Part shown: piece by piece, positions 15,956-22,557 of the stretch
How the letters are laid out: each line of letters opens with the position of its first letter
Position numbering within the stretch: position 1 is the first letter of the stretch
Assembly (NCBI GenBank): GCA_900316745.1
Contig: ONEB01000005.1
Span: forward strand, 1-64,000
Direction of reading: 5' to 3'
DNA from: an uncultured Eubacteriales bacterium
GTDB taxonomy: Bacteria; Bacillota; Clostridia; Oscillospirales; Oscillospiraceae
Length of the DNA stretch: 64,000 bases
Notes under the pieces: model-generated
What the model was told of the DNA's origin: nothing
Databases searched by the model: none
What the model saw: only the letters and a program-made list of their open reading frames with translations
Program-made: the position numbers and the translations under genes

Positions 15956-16711
15956 TTATCGCAGGGCGATTACATCATAGCGGATCGCTTTTCCGGTGAG
16001 GGAGTAGCCGGGCTTGTGTCCCGCGAGATACGGCCCTTTGAGCGGGCGCTTGATGATGATTTTTGCCGGAGACGCGTCAATCGCCGCCTGCAGGAGCGCT
16101 TCCTCGTCCGCGCACGGCCGCTCGAGCATCTGCAGGAGCTGGAGTTTTTTTCCGATGAGCCCGCTTTTCCTGCGCGCCGGGAACATGGGGTCGAGCACCA
16201 CCACATCCGGCGTGTACCCGAGCTGCCGCAGTCCCGCGACGCTGTCGCCCTCCGTGAGGCACATGCGCGAGACGATCTCCGAGAGCGCCGCATCCTGCGC
16301 CGCCCGGTCAAGCGCGTCGCGCAGCATGGCGGCGATGACGGGGTTCTGCTCAAACAGCTGCACCGTGTGTCCCGCCGCGGCGAGCAGGAGTGCGTCCTCA
16401 CCGAGCCCCGCCGTGGCGTCCACAACGCGCAGCGGGCGGCTCGCCCCTCTCCCCTTCACGGCGCGCACCAGCAGCTCGGAGCGCAGGTTCTGCGTCCGAA
16501 GCCGCGGCAGCATCTGCGTGAAGTCTCCGCGCACGGAAAGCGCGCCCCGCCGCAGGGTCAGCCCCTCCGGCTCGAAAACCAGCGCAGCCGCGTCCTGAGG
16601 CAGCGCGTCCGAAAGCGTCAGACCGAGGCGCGCGGCAAGCCCCTCCGCCTCGGCGCGGCGCTCCGGCGCGGCGCATACCAGAACAAGTTCAGTTTTGACG
16701 GCCTCTGCCAT
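15956..16711 (-). CDS. rsmJ: RsmJ-like 16S rRNA guanine-N2 methyltransferase
   Basis: A 251-residue S-adenosylmethionine-dependent methyltransferase of the RsmJ (YhiQ) family. In E. coli RsmJ makes m2G1516 of 16S rRNA. The SAM loop is VDATAGLGEDALLLAAAGHTV near residue 115. The family's catalytic patch VVVLDPMFPARRKSGLIGKK near residue 190 and KIIIKRPLKGPYLAG near residue 225 are intact. The start is set at 16711, not at the upstream in-frame ATG 16753, because the promoter -10 box lies at 16741-16746, downstream of that codon. Single-gene unit. Confidence 0.9.
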   Translation of the reverse strand: MAEAVKTELVLVCAAPERRAEAEGLAARLGLTLSDALPQDAAALVFEPEGLTLRRGALSVRGDFTQMLPRLRTQNLRSELLVRAVKGRGASRPLRVVDATAGLGEDALLLAAAGHTVQLFEQNPVIAAMLRDALDRAAQDAALSEIVSRMCLTEGDSVAGLRQLGYTPDVVVLDPMFPARRKSGLIGKKLQLLQMLERPCADEEALLQAAIDASPAKIIIKRPLKGPYLAGHKPGYSLTGKAIRYDVIALR

Positions 16712-16740
16712 GACGCGCCCCCGAACATCAAGATACTCAA

Positions 16741-16769
16741 ATTGTAGCATCACGCGCAGCGGCTGTCAA
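16741..16769 (-). promoter_or_regulatory. Promoter of rsmJ
   Basis: On the minus strand a perfect TTGACA (16764-16769), a 17-base spacer and TACAAT (16741-16746). It fixes the gene start at 16711, about 23 bases after the predicted transcription start. Confidence 0.85.
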
Positions 16770-16807
16770 ATAAAAGACCGCCGCCGGTTTACATAATCCG
16801 GCGGCGG
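16770..16807 (-). terminator. Terminator of the metallo-hydrolase gene
   Basis: A perfect 10-bp stem, CCGCCGCCGG with CCGGCGGCGG, followed on the minus strand by TCTTTTATT. It abuts the -35 box of rsmJ. Confidence 0.85.
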
Positions 16808-16825
16808 AAGCATTTGCCTTCTGAT

Positions 16826-17680
16826 TCAGATGTAATAGGTCTCGCCGTCGGCGGGGATGCGGACGCGGTCACGGATGCCCTTCTGCTCCAGCTTTTTGGC
16901 CAGCGTTTTGCGCGTGAGCGTCGCGTGGGGGACGTTGTCCATGTGGCTGGCGATGACCACGGCTTCGGGCGCGGCGGCGCAGACCTTCGCAAGGTCGTTG
17001 TCGTCCATGATGAGGCGGCCGTTCTTCACCAGCATGGCGGCGCAGTTGTTCGTGATGATCACATCAGGATGATACTTCTCGATGGTCTCCGCCACATCGT
17101 CGCACCAGATCGTATCGCCGCAGACATAGAGCGTCTTCTCGCCCGGCTTGCGGAAGATGAAGCCTGCCGCGTCGCAGCAGGGCACCTTCGTGCCGTGCAC
17201 GGCGTTGACCTTGATCATCTCCGCGTCGCCCCACGTGATGCGGTCTTCGATCACCCGGACGTCCTTCATGCCGGAGTACTCCAGGTAGTCCGCGTCCTGC
17301 CGGTTGATGGCGTAGATCGGACGCTTCTTGTCCAGCCCCTGGCAGGCCTTCCCATTGAAGGGGACGAGACCGATATGATCCAGATGCACGTGGGTGCAGA
17401 TGTAGGCGTCCACGCCGTCGTTGATCTCCTTCACGGACATGGGCAGCGAATGGATCGGGCACATCGTCCATTTGTGCTTCGGTCTGACGGCTTCCCAGCC
17501 GGAGCATTCGTCGAAGACGTACTTCTTGCGCGGATCGCCGCCGCGGTTCATCGCGCAAATCATCGGGATCATGGCGAGACATCCGCCCATAAAGCGCGGC
17601 GCGAGCCACGGGTCGATCAGAAACGTGCGGTCGGCATAGTTGATCTTGATCGTCGCGCTGCGGATCTGCTGAAATTTCAT
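16826..17680 (-). CDS. Metallo-beta-lactamase-fold hydrolase (UlaG-like)
   Basis: A 284-residue MBL-fold protein. The zinc motif is THVHLDHIG near residue 96, with further metal ligands suggested by NAVHGTKVPCCDAAGF, VCGDTIWCDD and VIASHMDNVPH. The overall form (opening SATIKINYADRTFLIDPWLAP, long loop with CPIHSLPM) resembles the UlaG/L-ascorbate-6-phosphate lactonase-like branch, but this is a loose match and the substrate is not known. AGGAGGG precedes the ATG. It is divergent from a LysR-type gene across 132 bases, the usual layout for a regulator and its target. Confidence 0.85.
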   Translation of the reverse strand: MKFQQIRSATIKINYADRTFLIDPWLAPRFMGGCLAMIPMICAMNRGGDPRKKYVFDECSGWEAVRPKHKWTMCPIHSLPMSVKEINDGVDAYICTHVHLDHIGLVPFNGKACQGLDKKRPIYAINRQDADYLEYSGMKDVRVIEDRITWGDAEMIKVNAVHGTKVPCCDAAGFIFRKPGEKTLYVCGDTIWCDDVAETIEKYHPDVIITNNCAAMLVKNGRLIMDDNDLAKVCAAAPEAVVIASHMDNVPHATLTRKTLAKKLEQKGIRDRVRIPADGETYYI

Positions 17681-17764
17681 GGTGAGTCCCTCCTGTAGCT
17701 TTCTTTGTTGTCTGATAACAGTTTAACAGCCTTTCGCGCCTTGCGGAAGAAACAAAGCCCGCTC

Positions 17765-17793
17765 TTGCCGCAACAAAAATGTTGTAGTAAAAT
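17765..17793 (+). promoter_or_regulatory. lysR promoter with operator in the spacer
   Basis: TTGCCG (17765-17770), 17 bases, TAAAAT (17788-17793). The spacer contains the inverted repeat CAACA-AAAA-TGTTG (17771-17784), a likely LysR binding site that would allow autorepression and control of the divergent hydrolase gene. Confidence 0.6.
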
Positions 17794-17812
17794 GGGCGTG
17801 GGAGGGATGGAT

Positions 17813-18712
17813 ATGAACCAAAAACAGCTTTCCTGCTTTCTGGAGGTCTACCGCTGCCGCAACGTGCAGGCTGCGGCGGACAAGCTCTATCTGACGCATC
17901 AGGGGCTCAGCCGCATCATACGCACGCTGGAGGAGGAGCTGGGGCACCCGCTCTTTGTGCGCTCCAACCGCGGCGTGGAGCCGACGGATTTCGCGACGAC
18001 GCTCGTGCCGCATGTCCAGCGTCTGCTGGACGACTACGCCACGATCCAGGGGCTCGACTCCCTCACCTCGCAGAAAAAAGCCGTCGTGACCGTGTACGCC
18101 CTCGACCACCTGCTGGGCTACCTCGGCGCGGACTTTGTGACGGCATTTCATGCCGAGCACCCGGACATCACGCTCAGCGTGCTCGACACGACGGACGTGA
18201 CCGCGCTGGAGAGCCTCTCCGACGGGCGAAGCGACTTTGCGCTCGTGAACGGCCCGATCGACAACACGCGCTTTTCCGCCGAGCCGCTCTTCTGGGCGCG
18301 CTACTGCCTCCGCATGCGCCGCGACCATCCGCTCGCGCAAAAAAAGCCGCTTCTGGTGGAGGATTTTGCCGGGCAGAAGCTCATCGGCAAGGGGCGCGCG
18401 TACCACTGCTTCCGTTCAAGCATCGACCGGTATCTGCTCGAAAACGGGATCCAGGTGGACGTCCCGGTGGAGACGTCGGACGAGGAACTGATCGCGGAGC
18501 TTGTCGAGCGCGGGCTCGCCATCGCGGCGACTTATGATTTCTCCGCTCTCTCCCACTGCGGCAGGAACACCGTGATCCGCTATCTGGACGATCCGAGCAT
18601 GGGACATCATATCTATCTCGCGGAAAAGCAGCACACCCTCCCCACAAAGGCGGGAAGGGTGTTCAAGCAGTTTCTGCTCGCGTGGTGCGCAGAGCATTTG
18701 GAAACATCATAA
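17813..18712 (+). CDS. LysR-type transcriptional regulator
   Basis: A 299-residue LysR regulator. Residues 1-60 are the winged helix-turn-helix (LSCFLEVYRCRNVQAAADKLYLTHQGLSRIIRTLEEELGHPLFVRSNRGVEPT). Residues ~90-290 are a periplasmic-binding-protein-like effector domain. The ATG at 17813 is preceded by GGAGGG with a 6-base gap. The ATG at 17807 touches that site and is less likely. It probably controls the divergent metallo-hydrolase gene and itself. The effector is unknown. Confidence 0.92.
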   Translation: MNQKQLSCFLEVYRCRNVQAAADKLYLTHQGLSRIIRTLEEELGHPLFVRSNRGVEPTDFATTLVPHVQRLLDDYATIQGLDSLTSQKKAVVTVYALDHLLGYLGADFVTAFHAEHPDITLSVLDTTDVTALESLSDGRSDFALVNGPIDNTRFSAEPLFWARYCLRMRRDHPLAQKKPLLVEDFAGQKLIGKGRAYHCFRSSIDRYLLENGIQVDVPVETSDEELIAELVERGLAIAATYDFSALSHCGRNTVIRYLDDPSMGHHIYLAEKQHTLPTKAGRVFKQFLLAWCAEHLETS

Positions 18713-18735
18713 AACCAGACGGAGCGCTTTTGCTC

Positions 18736-19527
18736 TTACGCCGGGACAGCTTTCTTCTCGTGCGCGCGATCCGCGATCCAGAAGCCGAACGTGATCGGCG
18801 CCATGTATACCACGAGCACCAGTATGCCCGGAAGCAGATACAAAAACGGGTACGGGATCAGGTGATGGAAAATCTCCAGCACGGGGTTCCCCTCCGTCTC
18901 GACGGAGAAGAAATAATTGGCCTTCGGATGCAGCCCGGTCGCGCGCAGAAGCATGTTGATGCAGAACACGGCAAACGTGATCAGCAAAATGGCAAGCAGC
19001 GTTTTCGGCAGATCCCGGAACTGCGGCCGATAGAGGCCGAACGCCGCGAGAGCGAGTCCCTCGATCATGACCATAAAGTGCGTGCCGTAATACCCCAGCA
19101 TCCGCGGCATCAGAATCGAATAGCCGTCAAAGCCGTTGCCGGGCATGACGAGCGCCAGCAGCGCGCCGAGGGGACCGACAAAAAAGCAGAAGCTCATCAG
19201 GCCGCGGTTTTTCGTCGCTACGGCGATCGGGATCAGGATCATGTTGATGTTGCAAAGCTGAAGCGGCAGCTCGCCCCACCAGTTGAAGCCGCCCATGGCA
19301 GTCGTCACACGGTCGAACTCCGCGTCGATAGAGAGATAGTACTTATACACGAAAAAACCCAGAAACGTGACAACACATGCCGCGATCAGGACAATCTGCT
19401 TTGTCCTTTCGCTTTTCCTTCTCAAGGCGATGGCCGAGATGATCAGAAGCAAAAGGAACGCCGCGAAGCACGCGATGAACGCCGCGTTGAAAGGTCTGAT
19501 GACCCAGAAACCGGACTCCGGACGCAT
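18736..19527 (-). CDS. YwaF-like integral membrane protein
   Basis: A 263-residue protein with about seven hydrophobic segments, matching the YwaF/TIGR02206 family. The signature is GGFNWWGELPLQLCNINMILIPIAVATKNR near residues 79-108, followed by GYYGTHFMVMIEGLALAAFGLYRP and the C-terminal PYPFLYLLPGILVLVVY. The family is widespread in Firmicutes and its function is unknown. It runs convergently toward the LysR gene, with 23 bases between stops, and has its own promoter. Confidence 0.8.
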   Translation of the reverse strand: MRPESGFWVIRPFNAAFIACFAAFLLLLIISAIALRRKSERTKQIVLIAACVVTFLGFFVYKYYLSIDAEFDRVTTAMGGFNWWGELPLQLCNINMILIPIAVATKNRGLMSFCFFVGPLGALLALVMPGNGFDGYSILMPRMLGYYGTHFMVMIEGLALAAFGLYRPQFRDLPKTLLAILLITFAVFCINMLLRATGLHPKANYFFSVETEGNPVLEIFHHLIPYPFLYLLPGILVLVVYMAPITFGFWIADRAHEKKAVPA

Positions 19528-19587
19528 GGCTCGAATCTCCTTTCCCCGTGGTCGGGCGGGCCGACCGTTTCTTCTCCTCTCAGCATA

Positions 19588-19616
19588 ATCTTAACACAAG
19601 TTACATGCTCGCGCAA
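19588..19616 (-). promoter_or_regulatory. Promoter of the ywaF-like gene
   Basis: On the minus strand TTGCGC (19611-19616), 17 bases, TAAGAT (19588-19593). Confidence 0.6.
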
Positions 19617-19640
19617 CCGCTTTTCGACACGTTTCGACGC

Positions 19641-19669
19641 TTGCGCTCCGCGCACCGCTCTGGTAAGAT
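19641..19669 (+). promoter_or_regulatory. Promoter of the ydeI-like gene
   Basis: TTGCGC (19641-19646), 17 bases, TAAGAT (19664-19669), 29 bases before the ATG. These are the same two hexamers as the divergent ywaF-like promoter, so the two are arranged back to back. Confidence 0.6.
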
Positions 19670-19697
19670 ATGCATCAGAGAAATGAGGAATGCTGAG

Positions 19698-20273
19698 ATG
19701 ACTGCCATGGACGCAAAGAATGTGCTCACTGTAAACAGCCGCGCGGAATTCCGCGCGTGGCTTGCGCTGCACGCGGCGACCGAGACGGAATGCTGGGTAT
19801 TTGTCAAGCGCGGCAGGCCGGAGGACGACGGAAGCTTTTGGTATCTCGACGCCGTGGAGGAGGCCCTCTGCTTCGGCTGGATCGACAGCACCTGCCGGCG
19901 GCTCGACGGCATAACGCTGCAGCGCTTTACGCCGCGCAGGAAAAACAGCCCGTGGACGGAGCTCAACAAGGAGCGCGTCCGGCGGCTGGAACGGCTGGGA
20001 CTGATGACGGACGCGGGCCGCGCCGTCCTCCCGGCGATGGGTGCGCGCAGTTTCCGCATCGACCCGGACGTAGCGGCGGCGCTCAAGCGCGCGCGGGTCT
20101 GGTCGGCCTTTCGCCGCTTCCCGGCGCTCTATCAGCGCATCCGCGCCTACAACGTGGCGTTTTATAAAAAGCGAGACCCCGCCGCCTACGAGAAGGCACT
20201 CGCCCACCTGATCGAGAATACGAAGCGCGGAGAGCTGTTCGGCGAGTGGAACGACTACGGGCGGCTTTCTTAA
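19698..20273 (+). CDS. YdeI/OmpD-associated family protein
   Basis: A 191-residue cytoplasmic protein of the YdeI family (often labelled OmpD-associated or bacteriocin-protection). The signature is the N-terminal SRAEFRAWLALHAATETECWVFVKRG, then YLDAVEEALCFGWIDSTCRRLDG, QRFTPRRKNSPWTELNKERVRRLERLGLMTDAGRA, and the end YEKALAHLIENTKRGE. The molecular function is not established. The ATG at 19698 follows GAGGAA by 7 bases; longer in-frame starts begin upstream of the promoter. Confidence 0.88.
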   Translation: MTAMDAKNVLTVNSRAEFRAWLALHAATETECWVFVKRGRPEDDGSFWYLDAVEEALCFGWIDSTCRRLDGITLQRFTPRRKNSPWTELNKERVRRLERLGLMTDAGRAVLPAMGARSFRIDPDVAAALKRARVWSAFRRFPALYQRIRAYNVAFYKKRDPAAYEKALAHLIENTKRGELFGEWNDYGRLS

Positions 20274-20289
20274 AAAACAAGAAAGACAT

Positions 20290-20318
20290 TTGAAATGCGT
20301 CTGCGGATGTGATAAGCT
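20290..20318 (+). promoter_or_regulatory. Promoter of the lipoprotein gene
   Basis: TTGAAA (20290-20295), 17 bases, TAAGCT (20313-20318). It starts 16 bases after the preceding stop codon. Confidence 0.6.
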
Positions 20319-20372
20319 GAAAACAGCCGTAAGAATCCGGAAAAATGAAATACAAAGAAAGGAAATGAAGCA

Positions 20373-20891
20373 ATGAAAAAGTGGATCAGCATGTTTGTTG
20401 TGCTCGTCATGATCTTCTCGCTGGCGGCATGCGCCGCGCAGAAGCCCGCCGAAGCGAGCCCCGCCCCCGCCGAAGACGCTGCCGCCGAAGCCGACAAGGC
20501 CGAAGAGACCGGCGAGGAAGACGGCCAGAACCCCATCATGAACTTCGTCGGCATCTACGGTCATGACCGTGCCTCCATCCTCGTCGAGGCAGCGGACGGA
20601 ACCGACGGCGCGAAGATCACCGTGACCTGGGCCAGCAGCGCCGCCGAGAACAGCGAGTGGGTTATGACCGGCAAGTTCGACGCCGACAAGCTCACCGTGA
20701 AGTATGACGACTGCGTGAAGACCGATTTCGTCTACAAAGAGGACGGCACGGTCGAAAGCGAGACCGTCGCCTACGAAAACGGCGAGGGCACTTTCACGTT
20801 CAGCGACGGCGAGCAGATCACCCTGACTTGGGACGATGCTGAAGAGCACATTGCTGACGGCACCGTCTTTGAGTATGCCAGCCTCGGCTGA
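20373..20891 (+). CDS. Small secreted lipoprotein of unknown function
   Basis: A 172-residue lipoprotein precursor. The signal peptide ends in the lipobox LAAC (cysteine at residue 20). An acidic Ala/Glu/Pro linker (~residues 22-52) follows. The remaining ~115 residues look beta-rich, with alternating charged strands such as VEAADGTDGAKITVTW and ENGEGTFTFSDGEQITLTW. No family is recognised, but the layout is common among small Clostridial lipoproteins. A good ribosome site (GAAAGGAAATGAAGCA) precedes the ATG. Single gene with promoter and terminator. Confidence 0.85.
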   Translation: MKKWISMFVVLVMIFSLAACAAQKPAEASPAPAEDAAAEADKAEETGEEDGQNPIMNFVGIYGHDRASILVEAADGTDGAKITVTWASSAAENSEWVMTGKFDADKLTVKYDDCVKTDFVYKEDGTVESETVAYENGEGTFTFSDGEQITLTWDDAEEHIADGTVFEYASLG

Positions 20892-20905
20892 GCAAAGCGC
20901 CAAAT

Positions 20906-20939
20906 AAAAACACGCACTCGTTTGAGTGCGTGTTTTTTG
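20906..20939. terminator. Bidirectional terminator, lipoprotein and capA genes
   Basis: The 10-bp stem ACACGCACTC / GAGTGCGTGT with A run before and T run after. It lies between two converging genes. Confidence 0.9.
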
Positions 20940-20952
20940 TTTGCCAAAAACT

Positions 20953-22386
20953 TTATGCGCCCTCGTCCGTCTGCGCGGGCACGGGCATTTCGCCGGATGT
21001 GTTCGCCTGATATCCGGGATCGAAGCGGTCGAACTGCTGACCGAAGATCTCATGGATGTCGCTCAGCGCCGTCTGCATGGCGTTGTAGAGCGTCTCGTTG
21101 ATGTAGCCGAGGTTGTCGCCCGCGGCATAGCTGTCAATCGCCTGGTGCAGATCCACGAGCTTATAGCGCCAGCCGGCGCCGCCGATGCCGTAGTCCGCGG
21201 TATCGACCATCATGAGCGGCGCGTAGGAGACGTTCTTCAGATAGGTCTCGCCGGTGTCCTCGTTCTTTTCCAGCTCGATCGTGGTCACGCCGGTCAGGTT
21301 CGTGTAGTGGTCGTTCATGGAGGAGATGAAGTTGCCCATGCAGTAGCAGAGGTATCCCGTGCGCTCATTGCCCTCGAGATCCTTCACATGGCGCACCTCC
21401 ATCGGCTCCGGCACATGGGGATGACCGCCGCAGACGAGATCCGCGCCCTGCTCGAAGAGGTGGTCCGCGATCTCTCTCTGGTAGTCCACCGGCTGCGTGT
21501 GGTACTCAAGGCCCCAGTGGACAAAGACGCAGATCAGATCCGTGTTCAGTCCGCGGGCATATTCCATATCCGCGTCGAGGCGCTCCCAGTCGACCTCGGT
21601 GATCTCGTCGGCATAGGTGTCCATGTAGTCCTTGAAGAGGATGTTCGTGGCATACTCAAAACCGGTGATGGGGATGCAGTTCGTGCCGTAGGTATAGGAC
21701 AAAAACGCGATGGAAATGCCGTTGATGTCTTTGACCACGATGCCGTGGTTTTCATCCCACTCCTCCTGAGAGCGGTAGGTGCCGATATGGTCGAGCCCCT
21801 CCGCGTCCAGCACGTCCAGCGTGGAGCTGATGCCGTTTTTCAGGCTGTCCATGCAGTGGTTGGAGGCGGTGTTGATAAAGTCAAAGCCCGCTTCCTTCAG
21901 ACCCGTGGCAAGCTCCTTCGGGGAGCGGAACATGGGATAGCCTGTGATCTGCGCGTTATCCATGAAGGTCGTCTCCATGCAGCAGAACGCGTAGTCCGCG
22001 TCGCTGACATAGGGCACACACCCCTCCAGGATCGGCAGATAATCATACCCCGAGCCGGTGTTCGCCTCGGCGTTGATGTCCATGTGGCAGACAAGATCGC
22101 CCGCATAAGCAAGCGTCGCCTGCGTGTAGGTCGGCTCCTTTACGGTCTCGGCAGTTTCAGCAGGCTGGGCGGCGCTGGGCGCGTCCGTCTCAGAGGCCTG
22201 CGGCGGATAGCTGCAGTGGGACAGAAACAGCACCGACACCAGCGCATAGACGAGCATCAGGCAGACGAACCACCACTCCCGGAACGCCGCGCGGACATTC
22301 ACGGGACCGTCGCCGAAGATCGCTTCTTTCCACGATCCGTCCTCCGCCTGCGTGCGTTTCTTATTTTTGGATGACCAGAGTTTCAT
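20953..22386 (-). CDS. CapA-family (PGA_cap) membrane-anchored metallophosphatase-like protein
   Basis: A 477-residue protein with a cytoplasmic head, one membrane helix near residues 37-57, an Ala/Pro/Thr-rich linker and an extracellular CapA domain. Metal-binding patterns of the family are present: YAGDLVCHMD near residue 93, ETTFMD, NTASNHCMD near residue 165, VFVHWGLEYH and CGGHPHVPEP near residue 300. CapA proteins are linked to poly-gamma-glutamate capsule synthesis in Bacillus, but lone homologues like this one, without capB or capC nearby, have unknown roles. It has its own promoter and starts at the only in-frame ATG close to an AGAGGG site. Confidence 0.88.
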   Translation of the reverse strand: MKLWSSKNKKRTQAEDGSWKEAIFGDGPVNVRAAFREWWFVCLMLVYALVSVLFLSHCSYPPQASETDAPSAAQPAETAETVKEPTYTQATLAYAGDLVCHMDINAEANTGSGYDYLPILEGCVPYVSDADYAFCCMETTFMDNAQITGYPMFRSPKELATGLKEAGFDFINTASNHCMDSLKNGISSTLDVLDAEGLDHIGTYRSQEEWDENHGIVVKDINGISIAFLSYTYGTNCIPITGFEYATNILFKDYMDTYADEITEVDWERLDADMEYARGLNTDLICVFVHWGLEYHTQPVDYQREIADHLFEQGADLVCGGHPHVPEPMEVRHVKDLEGNERTGYLCYCMGNFISSMNDHYTNLTGVTTIELEKNEDTGETYLKNVSYAPLMMVDTADYGIGGAGWRYKLVDLHQAIDSYAAGDNLGYINETLYNAMQTALSDIHEIFGQQFDRFDPGYQANTSGEMPVPAQTDEGA

Positions 22387-22427
22387 TGTGCTTTCATTCC
22401 CTCTCTGTCTCTTCGGGTGATAAGAAC

Positions 22428-22456
22428 AGTATACCATCCGCGCGCCGCCATAACAA
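22428..22456 (-). promoter_or_regulatory. Promoter of the capA-like gene
   Basis: On the minus strand TTGTTA (22451-22456), 17 bases, TATACT (22428-22433). Confidence 0.7.
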
Positions 22457-22495
22457 GCGTGTAAAAGCTGAAAAATGCCAAATTTCGACGCGCAG

Positions 22496-22527
22496 AAAAA
22501 CTCCCTCTGCGCTTGCAGAGGGAGTTT
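22496..22527 (-). terminator. Terminator of ppdK
   Basis: A perfect 13-bp stem, AAACTCCCTCTGC with GCAGAGGGAGTTT, followed by a T run on the minus strand. Confidence 0.9.
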
Positions 22528-22557
22528 CGGTTATGCGATTGGATCTTACGATCCGGC

